64,000 nt of DNA from Cyclobacteriaceae bacterium. GTDB lineage: Bacteria > Bacteroidota > Bacteroidia > Cytophagales > Cyclobacteriaceae. The notes beneath the pieces were generated by a model that saw only the letters and a list, made by a program, of their open reading frames with translations, did not search any database and had not been told where the DNA came from. Numbering within the stretch: position 1 is the stretch's first letter; each line of letters opens with the position of its first letter. The stretch covers positions 27,430 through 91,429 of the forward strand of contig JALHRJ010000001.1 in assembly GCA_022841475.1 (NCBI GenBank), read 5' to 3'. Position numbers and translations under genes: made by a program. Below are positions 20,574 through 30,135 of the stretch, one piece after another.

Positions 20574-21404
20574 CTACAAAGACCTCAATTGATGCTGATC
20601 GAATTGTCTTGTCAGATTTCTGTCTATCAATTTGTCTTGAAATTTGATATAGGCATTCAACTCAGATATTCCTTTGTCTCTTTCACTACCTCTGAGCAAG
20701 CGCACACTATTGGCTATAGTGAGTTTATGATTTTCCTTGTGCTTTGCATAAACCCGAAGTGAACCCGGAGGGAAACATTCAATCACATCATAACTAATCA
20801 AGCTGTGATACTTAAGTATTTTTTCAAATGTTGTGAATGAATAATAGGGAAACATGTTACCTATAACGACTCCACTTTCTTCAGCCATCCATGGCAATAA
20901 ATAAAGGAACTCAAAGGTGACAGAACCCTCCGGCTTCAGAAATAATTTTATGGCCGAGATGAAATCATTGATATCAGTTGCATATGTCAGCGCATCATGA
21001 CACATTAAGAAATCAGCTTTCCCATATACATCCATAAGCGTATGTAAATTTCTATTTCCGAATATCGGGTACCCATTTACCCTGGGATCAGCAAACTCTG
21101 CTACAAGTCGTGCATTCTCATTTTCAAACTTTTTAAATATTCGATGTGTATACTTTTGAAGTTCTAATAACCTGGCTGAAGAAAATGAAGAAAGATAAAA
21201 ACTTTCGATCTCCGATAGTTTTACATCCACCACTGACTGCACCAGAAAACAATGGGAACATACGTAGGTTGGAATTAAAACAAACGATCCACCCATTTCC
21301 ATTTCACTGCGGTTCTGATAGAATTCAATATCCGCAAAGGAATATTCCAGTTCTGCACCACAAAATTTGCATTTGTTCTTATCAACGTCTTTTTCGTTAT
21401 TCAT
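20574..21404 (-). CDS. C-methyltransferase-like protein with N-terminal zinc-binding motif; SAM-binding region apparently missing
   Basis: N-terminal CxxC...CxxC; 'YGKADFLMCHDALTYATDINDFISAIKLFLKPEGSVTFEF' and 'PPGSLRVYAK' match class motifs, but motif I is absent and the C-terminus is short. Confidence 0.6.
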   Translation of the reverse strand: MNNEKDVDKNKCKFCGAELEYSFADIEFYQNRSEMEMGGSFVLIPTYVCSHCFLVQSVVDVKLSEIESFYLSSFSSARLLELQKYTHRIFKKFENENARLVAEFADPRVNGYPIFGNRNLHTLMDVYGKADFLMCHDALTYATDINDFISAIKLFLKPEGSVTFEFLYLLPWMAEESGVVIGNMFPYYSFTTFEKILKYHSLISYDVIECFPPGSLRVYAKHKENHKLTIANSVRLLRGSERDKGISELNAYIKFQDKLIDRNLTRQFDQHQLRSL

Positions 21405-21536
21405 AAATAGTCACTTCGACAATTTCAATTTTTTTGAACTCTTTTTACTTTAAATAAGTTCTGGCAGGCATTGCATGGTGATTTAGATATTGCATATTGC
21501 GAACCACCAATCAAGATACTACGCTTAATCCTGACA

Positions 21537-21602
21537 TTTAGCGATTAGAATCTTTCAGAATGATGATCTTCGTCATCAATCCATAAAACATTAATCGCTA
21601 AA
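21537..21602. promoter_or_regulatory. 66-bp dyad centred on a CRP-like palindrome
   Basis: TTTAGCGATTA-N13-TGATGA-N6-TCATCA-N13-TAATCGCTAAA; inner and outer arms share the same centre (21569.5). Confidence 0.65.
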
Positions 21603-21876
21603 ACCACCGCTTGAACGACTCTCAACGGGAATTACCGAAGGATGCTTTTACCCGTATTGTGAAAATTGCACCATTGCAACGCAGTTAGGAAGGTAATACT
21701 TTGAAGTAACAGATGTTCGGGATCAGTGGGGAGGCTTAAATGGGACAGCGCTCATTTAAGAATAGAAAGTAGAAACACCCTTGTAGATCTAAGTAGTCAC
21801 ATAATGTCCTTGGAAAAAAAATCATTTTCCGGGTCGGGGAAGAATTACGTCCAAAAAAATAGCTGCCCATTATACG

Positions 21877-23967
21877 ATGAATAAAGCCTTAATATGCATT
21901 GCCGCTATGCTATTGCTTTTACAAGGATGCGATAGTGAATTAATAACGCCAGAGCCCAACCAACAAATGGTTGCAAATCAATCTCAGTCGCTGAGTTCCA
22001 ATCTGGTAGCAGCAAATACAAAATTTGTTAGTACTGCCGGAAATGACGCTGCAGATGGAACCCTGGAAAGACCCTGGAAGAGCTTACGGTATGCCGTAAC
22101 TAAAGTCCCCGCCAATCAGGGTTACACCATTCAACTTTCCACTGGAACTTTTATTGAGTCTGGCCTCATCGAAATTCCCCCCGGTGTAAATATCGTAGGT
22201 GCTGGTATCGATAAGACAATTCTTAAAAGTGCAGGTTCCTTTCACTATTACCCTTCTTCACCAGGATATGCTTTGGATAAGTATCTCCTGCGAATGAACG
22301 GAAGCAGCCCGATGAATGGCAATCAAGCCCTAAGGGGATTTACTGTTGACGGTGACTCCAAAAAATTGCATGGTGGTATTTATATCCGCTATCGCAATAC
22401 TGTTACCATTGAAAATGTGAAAGTTCAGAATACAAACTTCAATGGCATCTGGCTATGGGATGTAAAAGATTCAAAAATCAAAAATTCGCAAATCATCAAC
22501 AGCTCGTGGGGAAATACATCGTACTGCTCAGGCGCGTTGAATCTGGGTAATCTGGAGCGGGTAGAGATCGATCAACTTACCGTGGATGAAAACAAAGGCT
22601 ATGGAATAAAAGCCATAGGACCGAGTGGGAATAATAATATTAAGAATTTAAAGATACATGATAGCCGCATTTCAGTTCATCCCTATGGGTTATGGAAATC
22701 TGGTGGCGCCCCGAACATAGCCATCGAATTATGGCAGGTTAATCTCGTGGGTTCCGAAATCTATAACACGTATGTCGACAATACGATCTCTCTCGTGAAT
22801 AGTAATGCGACTCCATCCACAGGTATACAAACAATCCGTGTCCATCACAACATAATAGATCTGGAAACGCGCGCCAAAGGTGCCGGATATGGTATAGAAC
22901 TAACCATTCATGATGCCGAAATAGATCACAACTATTTTATAAAAGGAACCAATGGGATTGCCAATTGGGATCATGCTATGAAAAACTGGAACATTCATCA
23001 TAACACCTTTTATGCACTACAAGGAACATATCCTGGTGAAATAGTACGTTCGCAAAAGAATGGTTTACACAACGTTAAGTTGTACAATAATACTATTGAG
23101 TTTGCCGGCACCAAAACAATGAATGTAGTTGGACTTTATGGTGGCAGTAGTGATAACATTGACATCAAGAATAATCTCGTTATTAATAGCAACACGGGTT
23201 ATAGTTATTATCCGAACAAACTAATTCATCTGGAAAATGGAGCCAAGGTAAGTACGCTTACGGTGAAGAATAATTTATTTTCCGGATTACCTTTTGGAAG
23301 TGTGGCGGGTAGTTACTCTTCGAATTTAACGTCCGATCCACAAATCGCTAAAACAGGTAATCGCCCTGATGCCTATTATCAACCCAAAGCAGGAAGTCCA
23401 CTGATTAATGCAGGGCTTAATGTTAACTTTCCCTTCGTGGGCTCAGCACCTGATATTGGTGCCTTTGAAACTGGTGCAACAACTACCTCATCTCCAATAT
23501 CAACTCCAGTAGTTAATACACCATCTGGCTCAGTTGTTCAACTATATTTAGATTCATCCGATGCCTTTCTTGGTGGAAAAGTAACCACAGGCTACGATGC
23601 GGTCGCTAAAAATGGTAATTATTTTTATGTGCCATCGGGCAACGGCAGAAATTATATGATACCCCCGCCAGGCACTGCTACTTTTAAATTCCAGCTTCCG
23701 ACAACAGACGATTATGTTATTTGGGCAAAAGTGAAATCACCATCTACTTCCGATCAAGGCTATCATGTTTATGATGGAAAAGGCAAATGGATTAAATGGC
23801 TTGCCGGTGTTCAAACTTCATGGACCTGGGTAAAAGTAACCGAGGGTAACACGCCTGCCATGTTTGATTTTGAACAAGGAGCCAATGAATTTAAAATGGC
23901 ATGGTATGATGATAATGTTAAGGTTGATCAGGTATTGATAACAAATGACCTATTGTTTAATCCTTAA
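21877..23967 (+). CDS. Lipoprotein with right-handed parallel beta-helix (DUF1565-like) and C-terminal carbohydrate-binding-like domain
   Basis: Lipobox 'LLLLQGCDSE', 'KFVSTAGNDAADGTLERPWKSLRYAV', beta-helix repeats. Confidence 0.82.
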   Translation: MNKALICIAAMLLLLQGCDSELITPEPNQQMVANQSQSLSSNLVAANTKFVSTAGNDAADGTLERPWKSLRYAVTKVPANQGYTIQLSTGTFIESGLIEIPPGVNIVGAGIDKTILKSAGSFHYYPSSPGYALDKYLLRMNGSSPMNGNQALRGFTVDGDSKKLHGGIYIRYRNTVTIENVKVQNTNFNGIWLWDVKDSKIKNSQIINSSWGNTSYCSGALNLGNLERVEIDQLTVDENKGYGIKAIGPSGNNNIKNLKIHDSRISVHPYGLWKSGGAPNIAIELWQVNLVGSEIYNTYVDNTISLVNSNATPSTGIQTIRVHHNIIDLETRAKGAGYGIELTIHDAEIDHNYFIKGTNGIANWDHAMKNWNIHHNTFYALQGTYPGEIVRSQKNGLHNVKLYNNTIEFAGTKTMNVVGLYGGSSDNIDIKNNLVINSNTGYSYYPNKLIHLENGAKVSTLTVKNNLFSGLPFGSVAGSYSSNLTSDPQIAKTGNRPDAYYQPKAGSPLINAGLNVNFPFVGSAPDIGAFETGATTTSSPISTPVVNTPSGSVVQLYLDSSDAFLGGKVTTGYDAVAKNGNYFYVPSGNGRNYMIPPPGTATFKFQLPTTDDYVIWAKVKSPSTSDQGYHVYDGKGKWIKWLAGVQTSWTWVKVTEGNTPAMFDFEQGANEFKMAWYDDNVKVDQVLITNDLLFNP

Positions 23968-24023
23968 TCAAAGTCGTTTTGTGCCAGTAGATTAAATTCG
24001 ATTTATAACCAGTTTATTGTAAT

Positions 24024-24065
24024 GAAAGAAATCCCTGATTAAATTTTTAATCAGGGATTTCTTTC
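24024..24065. terminator. Bidirectional terminator, 20-bp perfect stem
   Basis: GAAAGAAATCCCTGATTAAA-tt-TTTAATCAGGGATTTCTTTC between convergent genes. Confidence 0.9.
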
Positions 24066-24099
24066 TTCTCAAAATCGTTTCATCTATATGAGCTGCTAA

Positions 24100-25368
24100 T
24101 CAAGGCTTTTCAGCAGTGTATAAGGTTGCCACTTCCGTTTCGGTAAGTGCTACTTTGAAAATTCTCACATCGTCCATAAGTCCTTTATAATGATACGTAT
24201 AAATTTCGGCTGGATTAGCCCAATCATGTAAAACCACACGGTTCTGGCTAGCTTGAATAAATCCAAGTGCTAATTTATTTCCACCATCCATATTTCCTGC
24301 AAATTTTACTCCTGTTACGTTTCTCCTCGCATCATCTATTGGCCAAAGATCAAAATCACTTTGTTTTACCATTTCACCATTGAGATACATAGTAGATAAT
24401 TTAGAAGCAGCATCATACGTACAAACAACGTGTGCCCATTTATCCTTAAAGTAGGTAGACCCAACACCACCGCCATGTGGCTGCACATCTTTATGAAAAG
24501 TCCAACCTTGATATCCGCCATTACTCATCATAGCACCTGTACCTGAAAACAAGTTGTCTTCGGCATCGGAGGGACTCGTGCCCTGATCAAATTGAGTAGC
24601 AAATTTAATCCATGACCAATCACTGGCGAGTTCCATGTGAAAACCCTTCCAAGCACCCAGCCCTAGAACAAAATGTCCATTTCTGGCTGCGTCTGCTTTA
24701 ATCCATGCACTAAGTGTCATACTATTATGTGCCATGTATTGCTCACCATCAGGAATTTCGACAATCGTGGTTGTTCCGTTAAACTCCCCTGCTAATCCTT
24801 CATAGCCGAACCGATCTACATTAAACGTTAGATCTCGAACGTCTGCCACAAGGGGTGTATGATCACCGGCTTCGTCATTCATATTCCCTGAGAACGAAAA
24901 ATAAGAAAGTTGATTAACGGATTGAGGTGGCACTACATTAGTTCTTCCATACGTTTTAAAATTATAGTCTGCTACAGCGGCAGGCGCTCCATCCGTAGCT
25001 TTCAGTGAAGATCCAATAGATATTGTATGGTTAGTTCCATTCATCATCAAATTGGTAGGCGTTATTGTAACATCAGTTCCTACCGTTGTTAATGTGCTTG
25101 GCACTCCCACTCCATCCATTTTGATTGCAATCGAATTTAAATCTACTGTCGATACATCCACCTCTTTATCAAAGGTTATAATAACCGATGAATTTACGGG
25201 AATGTCTGTTTTCACAGAGGCTCCATAAAGAGGCACCCCCAAATTCGTTGCTACACTTACTACTGTTAAAGGCCGTGGGTCCGCTTCTTTATCCTCACAG
25301 GCTTGTTGAAGCACCGTAACCATTGCGGTTACGAGCACAACTTTTAAAATTGTTGCAATTTTTTTCAT
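24100..25368 (-). CDS. Secreted LamG/concanavalin A-like lectin-fold protein with N-terminal Ig-like (Big_5-type) domain
   Basis: Cys-containing N-terminal signal; 'NSSVIITFDKEVDVSTV' Ig-like; 'EFNGTTTIVEIPDGEQYMAHNSMTLSAWIKAD...GLMDDVRIFKVALTETEV' LamG. Confidence 0.85.
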   Translation of the reverse strand: MKKIATILKVVLVTAMVTVLQQACEDKEADPRPLTVVSVATNLGVPLYGASVKTDIPVNSSVIITFDKEVDVSTVDLNSIAIKMDGVGVPSTLTTVGTDVTITPTNLMMNGTNHTISIGSSLKATDGAPAAVADYNFKTYGRTNVVPPQSVNQLSYFSFSGNMNDEAGDHTPLVADVRDLTFNVDRFGYEGLAGEFNGTTTIVEIPDGEQYMAHNSMTLSAWIKADAARNGHFVLGLGAWKGFHMELASDWSWIKFATQFDQGTSPSDAEDNLFSGTGAMMSNGGYQGWTFHKDVQPHGGGVGSTYFKDKWAHVVCTYDAASKLSTMYLNGEMVKQSDFDLWPIDDARRNVTGVKFAGNMDGGNKLALGFIQASQNRVVLHDWANPAEIYTYHYKGLMDDVRIFKVALTETEVATLYTAEKP

Positions 25369-25712
25369 GTTTTCTTGTTTTGGTTAATATTCACTTCTCT
25401 TCATCCCTATCAATCTACCACTTATGAAACCAAGACTTTAACTACCAACGAAGGCTATAGATGAGTTGCTTATTATGTGTACAATTTTGTGCCATATTTA
25501 TTTTCTTTATGTAAATGAATTTTTGAAAGCATTTTAATACAGCATAAATAGATTGTGGAGATTGCGTGGTCTAGATTGTGGAATTTAATACTCGTTGGAA
25601 ATTACTTTATAGTGGTTGCAGAAGATTTCAAAATGTAATTTGATAAACAATAGGTAATGGAATTTTACTGCGCGAACAGCGCATCTATCTCAGGATGAAT
25701 TTCCATTTAAGT

Positions 25713-26801
25713 TTACATCAACTTAGTATATACATCCTGTGTAAGTCTGGCAGTCTGTTGCCACGAAAATTCCTTTGCACGGTCAAACCCATTCTGTATA
25801 AGATTTGTCCGTATAGGTTGTTGTGATACTAATGTCTCGGCTACGGAGAGTATAGAATCCTTATTGGTTGGATTAAAATAGAGCGCAGCATTTCCGGCTA
25901 CTTCAGGCAACGAACTCGTTTCACTCGCGCCAATGGGGCATCCACAATTCATTGCTTCCAGTAATGGAATACCAAATCCCTCATAGACAGAAGGAAAAAA
26001 GAAGGCGAGTGCATTAGAATAATACTTCCTTAAATTATCATCAGTACCACCAAAATATTTTATTCTATTTTGAATTTTTAACTCTTTAAATAATGAATGC
26101 TCTTCCCTGGTAAATTTTCCACCGCCTACACAGTATAGATATAGATTCGATTTTTTTAACAACAATGGAGCAACGGAAGTAACAAAATATATAAAATTCT
26201 TGTAGTCATTTCTACCCCCAACAAATAATAAATAATCTTCATCCTTCATTTCCCCAATTACCTTACTCGAACTGGTAATCGAAGAAGCCAGATGAATAAC
26301 AGAAACTTTTTCTGGCGGAATTCCATAGTACTCAACCAGGTCATTCTTAGAACTGGAGGAAACGGCAATAATGCTATCCGCTCTGTTCAATGTTTGTCTC
26401 TTATGGGTTAGTGTTCTACGGTCATCAGTCTTATACTTTTCATGGATAATATCATGAAATGTTATAACAATTGGCTTTTTACTTTTTATATTCAGGTAGT
26501 AGGGATCATAGTACGTTGGATGAAATACATCAAAATTATCTTGTCTATAAATCGTCTTACTTCGCACTTCATTAAGCAAGTTCATTGTCTCTATCTTGCG
26601 CTGCAACTTAATGATCTTGAAGAAAGGAGTTGATTTGATAATTTTACTTTCCCTGATGTATTCATTGTTAGAAAACAAAAGTGAATTATAAACTGCCATT
26701 TCTGGTACTTTTTGAAATTGAGTTGTCAATTCATAAAAATATCTTGAAATCCCTCCGTACTCCTGAATTGTAAATGCCTGATGATCAAATAATATTTTCA
26801 T
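25713..26801 (-). CDS. Glycosyltransferase family 4 (group 1)
   Basis: 'MKILFDHQAFTIQEYGGISRYFYEL', 'FFFPSVYEGFGIPLLEAMNCGCPIGASETSSLPEVAGNAALYF'. Confidence 0.94.
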   Translation of the reverse strand: MKILFDHQAFTIQEYGGISRYFYELTTQFQKVPEMAVYNSLLFSNNEYIRESKIIKSTPFFKIIKLQRKIETMNLLNEVRSKTIYRQDNFDVFHPTYYDPYYLNIKSKKPIVITFHDIIHEKYKTDDRRTLTHKRQTLNRADSIIAVSSSSKNDLVEYYGIPPEKVSVIHLASSITSSSKVIGEMKDEDYLLFVGGRNDYKNFIYFVTSVAPLLLKKSNLYLYCVGGGKFTREEHSLFKELKIQNRIKYFGGTDDNLRKYYSNALAFFFPSVYEGFGIPLLEAMNCGCPIGASETSSLPEVAGNAALYFNPTNKDSILSVAETLVSQQPIRTNLIQNGFDRAKEFSWQQTARLTQDVYTKLM

Positions 26802-26803
26802 GT

Positions 26804-27643
26804 CTATTTAAGCCAAAATCCACCAAGCCTCCTAAAATATCCTGTTACTAAAGCAGCAAACATTTCCTCATAGGGACAATTTCGAAGTGTGTAAATCGTG
26901 AAATTCTTAAGATTACCCCCACCCCTGATACTGAACAAATGATTAAAATAATTCTTCAGCGTCTTTTGTTTTCTGATCTTGTGATCACCTCCTTCTTCCG
27001 GATACGTATAGAGCTTTGCATCGTAATTACAATAAATAGTAAATCCATAAGTTCTTGCCCGTTGGGTAAAATCGTAATCAGCCATATAATGTGGCAAATA
27101 CTTCTCTTCAAAAAGGCCAATTTTTTTAAATACCCGCTCCGGTATTAATAGCCCACGTGCCGGAAACAACGAAACCTCATGCAAACCCATTTGGTTCTCC
27201 TTGACCAGGGTATCCAATAGATACGTGGATTGACCCGATGACCAATTAAATATTTCACCACCATAATAGGGGCGCTTAGTTTTAATATCAAGATCCAAAG
27301 CTCCAATTAAGGCTAATGGATTCTCTTCAGCGCTGATCATCATTTTCTCCACAAAATCAGGCGAAGCTACTGTGTCATTATTGAGAGTCATTATATAATC
27401 TGCATTCAAATCAAGAGCCACATTAATACCCATATTGATAGCAGCAGTCCAAAACAAATTTCCATCACCATGCAATACAATGACATCAGGAAAATTAGTA
27501 CTCAGCATTTCCCAGGTGCCGTCCGTTGAACCATCATCCACCACAATAATAAAATCAGCGGGTTGAGATTGCCTTTGCAATGACTCTAAACAATCGCGTG
27601 TAAAACTTTTTCGATTATGAACAGGAATAACTATGCAAATCAT
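26804..27643 (-). CDS. Glycosyltransferase family 2 (rhamnosyltransferase-like)
   Basis: 'ICIVIPVHNRKSFTRDCLESLQRQSQPADFIIVVDDGSTDGT', 'DYIMTLNNDT'. Confidence 0.93.
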   Translation of the reverse strand: MICIVIPVHNRKSFTRDCLESLQRQSQPADFIIVVDDGSTDGTWEMLSTNFPDVIVLHGDGNLFWTAAINMGINVALDLNADYIMTLNNDTVASPDFVEKMMISAEENPLALIGALDLDIKTKRPYYGGEIFNWSSGQSTYLLDTLVKENQMGLHEVSLFPARGLLIPERVFKKIGLFEEKYLPHYMADYDFTQRARTYGFTIYCNYDAKLYTYPEEGGDHKIRKQKTLKNYFNHLFSIRGGGNLKNFTIYTLRNCPYEEMFAALVTGYFRRLGGFWLK

Positions 27644-27670
27644 GTTGATGTAATTTTAGTTGTCCATATA

Positions 27671-29002
27671 CTATACCCAATCAGCTTCAGTAGGTTTAAA
27701 TTCATGTACCATCAAATTCTCTTTATGCGCATTTCGTGTTGCCATGCGCATCTTCTCTAGTTTAGGAATGGCAATTATTGCCACCATGAAAGAAAATATC
27801 ACAAACCCCAAAGCATCGAGATATAAAAATGTGTCAATCTGTAAAATGAACAAGAAAAATATTACAACCGGAAAAAATGCACCCTCTGATCTTCCATCTT
27901 TACTCATCTGTTTAAAATATTGATAAATTCCATACAGGATAATGCAGAAAATGATGAAGAAGACAATTCCCTGACTAACCAGAATTTCCATGGAAGTACT
28001 GTGTAGGTGCATATGAAAAACGTCCTTTTCATTCCACATCTTAGCGACATCATCAATGAGCCCCAAGAAATAATGTCCTTTATAACCATTACCCCATATC
28101 CAACCTTGCCGATCATCGAGTAACCAATTCATTGCATCCTGCCATAAAAAAGCTCGCCCGTTAAATGTAGTCACATCTTCTATGTCAACCCGTTGCATCA
28201 TAGACGATAGCCCCGGAAGCTGCAATATTTTATAGATAGGAAGAGCTGATCCTAAAAGCATAGGGATGGTAAACAAGGACAAAAGATAAATCCCTCGCAT
28301 CCGGGCAATCCCCAAAAGGTAAAGACTCATCACAAGAACATATACCAGAATTGTGAGCCGTGAATTAATCAGAAAAAATAAACCGAGATTGAATAAGAAA
28401 TAAGCACTCAAGGAAGCAAATCGAATTGGATCAGTCCAATGCCGCTTTAGATAATATAATAAGAGTAAGTTAATGATGGCCAATAAACTGGCTCCGCTAT
28501 AAAAGCCGCCTAAAAAGGGAAAATTTAAACGGCCTTCCAGACTGTGTGTCTCGTTAGCTAAGCCCAACGCGAAATAACCAACTAAGTTGATAGCAAGTAA
28601 TAAACTCAAGCTGATTATTAACACTTGCAAAAGCTTTTCTCTGGTAGTATTGTTATATAACACTACGATAAGAAATGCATGAAAAGGTATTATTATTAAC
28701 AAGGATTTTGTGAAAGTGAGAATTGTAGTCGCTTCGGGTAGGCCTTTGTTTAAAGCAATAAATAAAGAGCCTGCTGATGACAACACAAACAACAACATAA
28801 AGTAATAGAACTTATTTACCCTACTGTCGAATCCCCCACTATACAAGCTGTTAATAAAATAAAACAGAATGATAAAAATAAAAGGAGCTAGTGAAATAAG
28901 ATATCCTATGGATGGACTATTAACTGCAGAAATATAGGTTCCAAGTCCATAAATTGGAAAGCTAATGATGCATAAGAAATTTATGATATCTCTTTTATAC
29001 AC
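27671..29002 (-). CDS. O-antigen ligase/polymerase-like (Wzy/WaaL) membrane protein
   Basis: Many TM helices, 'GRAFLWQDAMNWLLDDRQGWIWGNGYKGHYF...HMHLHSTSMEILVSQG' typical of the O-antigen ligase family. Confidence 0.85.
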   Translation of the reverse strand: MYKRDIINFLCIISFPIYGLGTYISAVNSPSIGYLISLAPFIFIILFYFINSLYSGGFDSRVNKFYYFMLLFVLSSAGSLFIALNKGLPEATTILTFTKSLLIIIPFHAFLIVVLYNNTTREKLLQVLIISLSLLLAINLVGYFALGLANETHSLEGRLNFPFLGGFYSGASLLAIINLLLLYYLKRHWTDPIRFASLSAYFLFNLGLFFLINSRLTILVYVLVMSLYLLGIARMRGIYLLSLFTIPMLLGSALPIYKILQLPGLSSMMQRVDIEDVTTFNGRAFLWQDAMNWLLDDRQGWIWGNGYKGHYFLGLIDDVAKMWNEKDVFHMHLHSTSMEILVSQGIVFFIIFCIILYGIYQYFKQMSKDGRSEGAFFPVVIFFLFILQIDTFLYLDALGFVIFSFMVAIIAIPKLEKMRMATRNAHKENLMVHEFKPTEADWV

Positions 29003-29031
29003 AGCAAGTCAGGTTAAGTATGGCAAGAATG

Positions 29032-30060
29032 TCATGAGAAGATTGTGATAAGTGGTTTAACAAGTCTTGATAAAACTTCTAAAGGGAAAACATTTTTGAG
29101 TTGGGATTTAATCCTTGATCCAAAAGATGTATTGGCAAGTCTAAAGATCTTTGTCTCTTTCGCTTGATCAACCATTACAACTTTTGGATGGTACAGCGGA
29201 AATCTCATTTCTTCCAATTTAAGGTCATGCCCCACCGCTTTTAAATTACTGGTGTTTGTAGCATACTTTCCAAAACCCAGATTAATAACAAGATTGGAAT
29301 TTGGAACTATCACCAAACCGGAATTTATTTTACATGCAAACTGCCATTGATAGTCCCAAATGGTTTTAGAACTGGTTACCGCATCGCCTTCATACATCTT
29401 TTTAAAAACATAATTATAGAAATCCCGCTCATAGATGGTGTGATAAGTATCGCTCAGATATCTCTTCTTATCAATCTCTACGTGCTTGCTCATCGTAAAG
29501 TCAAAGAGCTTCCAGGCCCTGCGCCACGTTGCCCATCCCCATATATAGGTAAGGTTTGAAAAACGGTAAGATAATTCTCTATCACGCTGATCATTTGATT
29601 CCAAATTATTTCCTCCAATGTGCATTACACGCATATCCTCTCTGTACTTTGTCAACAACTCTTCACAAAACGGAAAGAAAGAAGCTGATGGCAAACAATC
29701 ATCTTCCAATATGATCCCCTCTGTTTCTTGCTCAAAAAACCAGGTAATCGCAGTACTGGGTCCTTTACCACAGCCAAGATTTTCTTGTCTTATTAATGTC
29801 TGTACTGAACACTCCCAATCTATTTCGCTAAGTATCGACTGCACCTTTGAACAATTTATTACATCTGTTGTAACCTCTGGTCTTGGTCCATCGAATGCTA
29901 TATAAAATCTTATAGGCTTTACCTTCCTGATAGCTTCAAATACAAGTCGTGTTGTATCAGGTCTATTGAAGGCAATCAATAAAACAGCAGTATGTAGCGC
30001 ATTCAAAGGCGTAGTATAGGAATTAAAAACCTTAGGTAAAGATGATAGAGTGGCTCTCAA
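29032..30060 (-). CDS. Nucleotide-diphospho-sugar transferase-type glycosyltransferase (tandem paralog 1)
   Basis: 'LLIAFNRPDTTRLVFEAIRKVKPIRFYIAFDGPR', 'GIILEDDCLPSASFFPFCEELL', 'YIWGWATWRRAWK'. Confidence 0.8.
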   Translation of the reverse strand: MRATLSSLPKVFNSYTTPLNALHTAVLLIAFNRPDTTRLVFEAIRKVKPIRFYIAFDGPRPEVTTDVINCSKVQSILSEIDWECSVQTLIRQENLGCGKGPSTAITWFFEQETEGIILEDDCLPSASFFPFCEELLTKYREDMRVMHIGGNNLESNDQRDRELSYRFSNLTYIWGWATWRRAWKLFDFTMSKHVEIDKKRYLSDTYHTIYERDFYNYVFKKMYEGDAVTSSKTIWDYQWQFACKINSGLVIVPNSNLVINLGFGKYATNTSNLKAVGHDLKLEEMRFPLYHPKVVMVDQAKETKIFRLANTSFGSRIKSQLKNVFPLEVLSRLVKPLITIFS

Positions 30061-30135
30061 TTTTCAATGATCATCATCATCAGGAATTGACAAGATTATC
30101 ATGTTTGGCGATTATAGTTGTTACCATTCTTATTT

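Noticed and set aside
21461-21476. TGGCAGGCATTGCAT resembling a sigma-54 -24/-12 promoter
   Set aside because: GG-to-GC spacing is 8 nt, not the required 10
21735-21760. CTTAAATG...CATTTAAG 8-bp inverted repeat upstream of the beta-helix lipoprotein
   Set aside because: Possible 5'UTR hairpin but too short and unsupported to call a riboswitch or terminator
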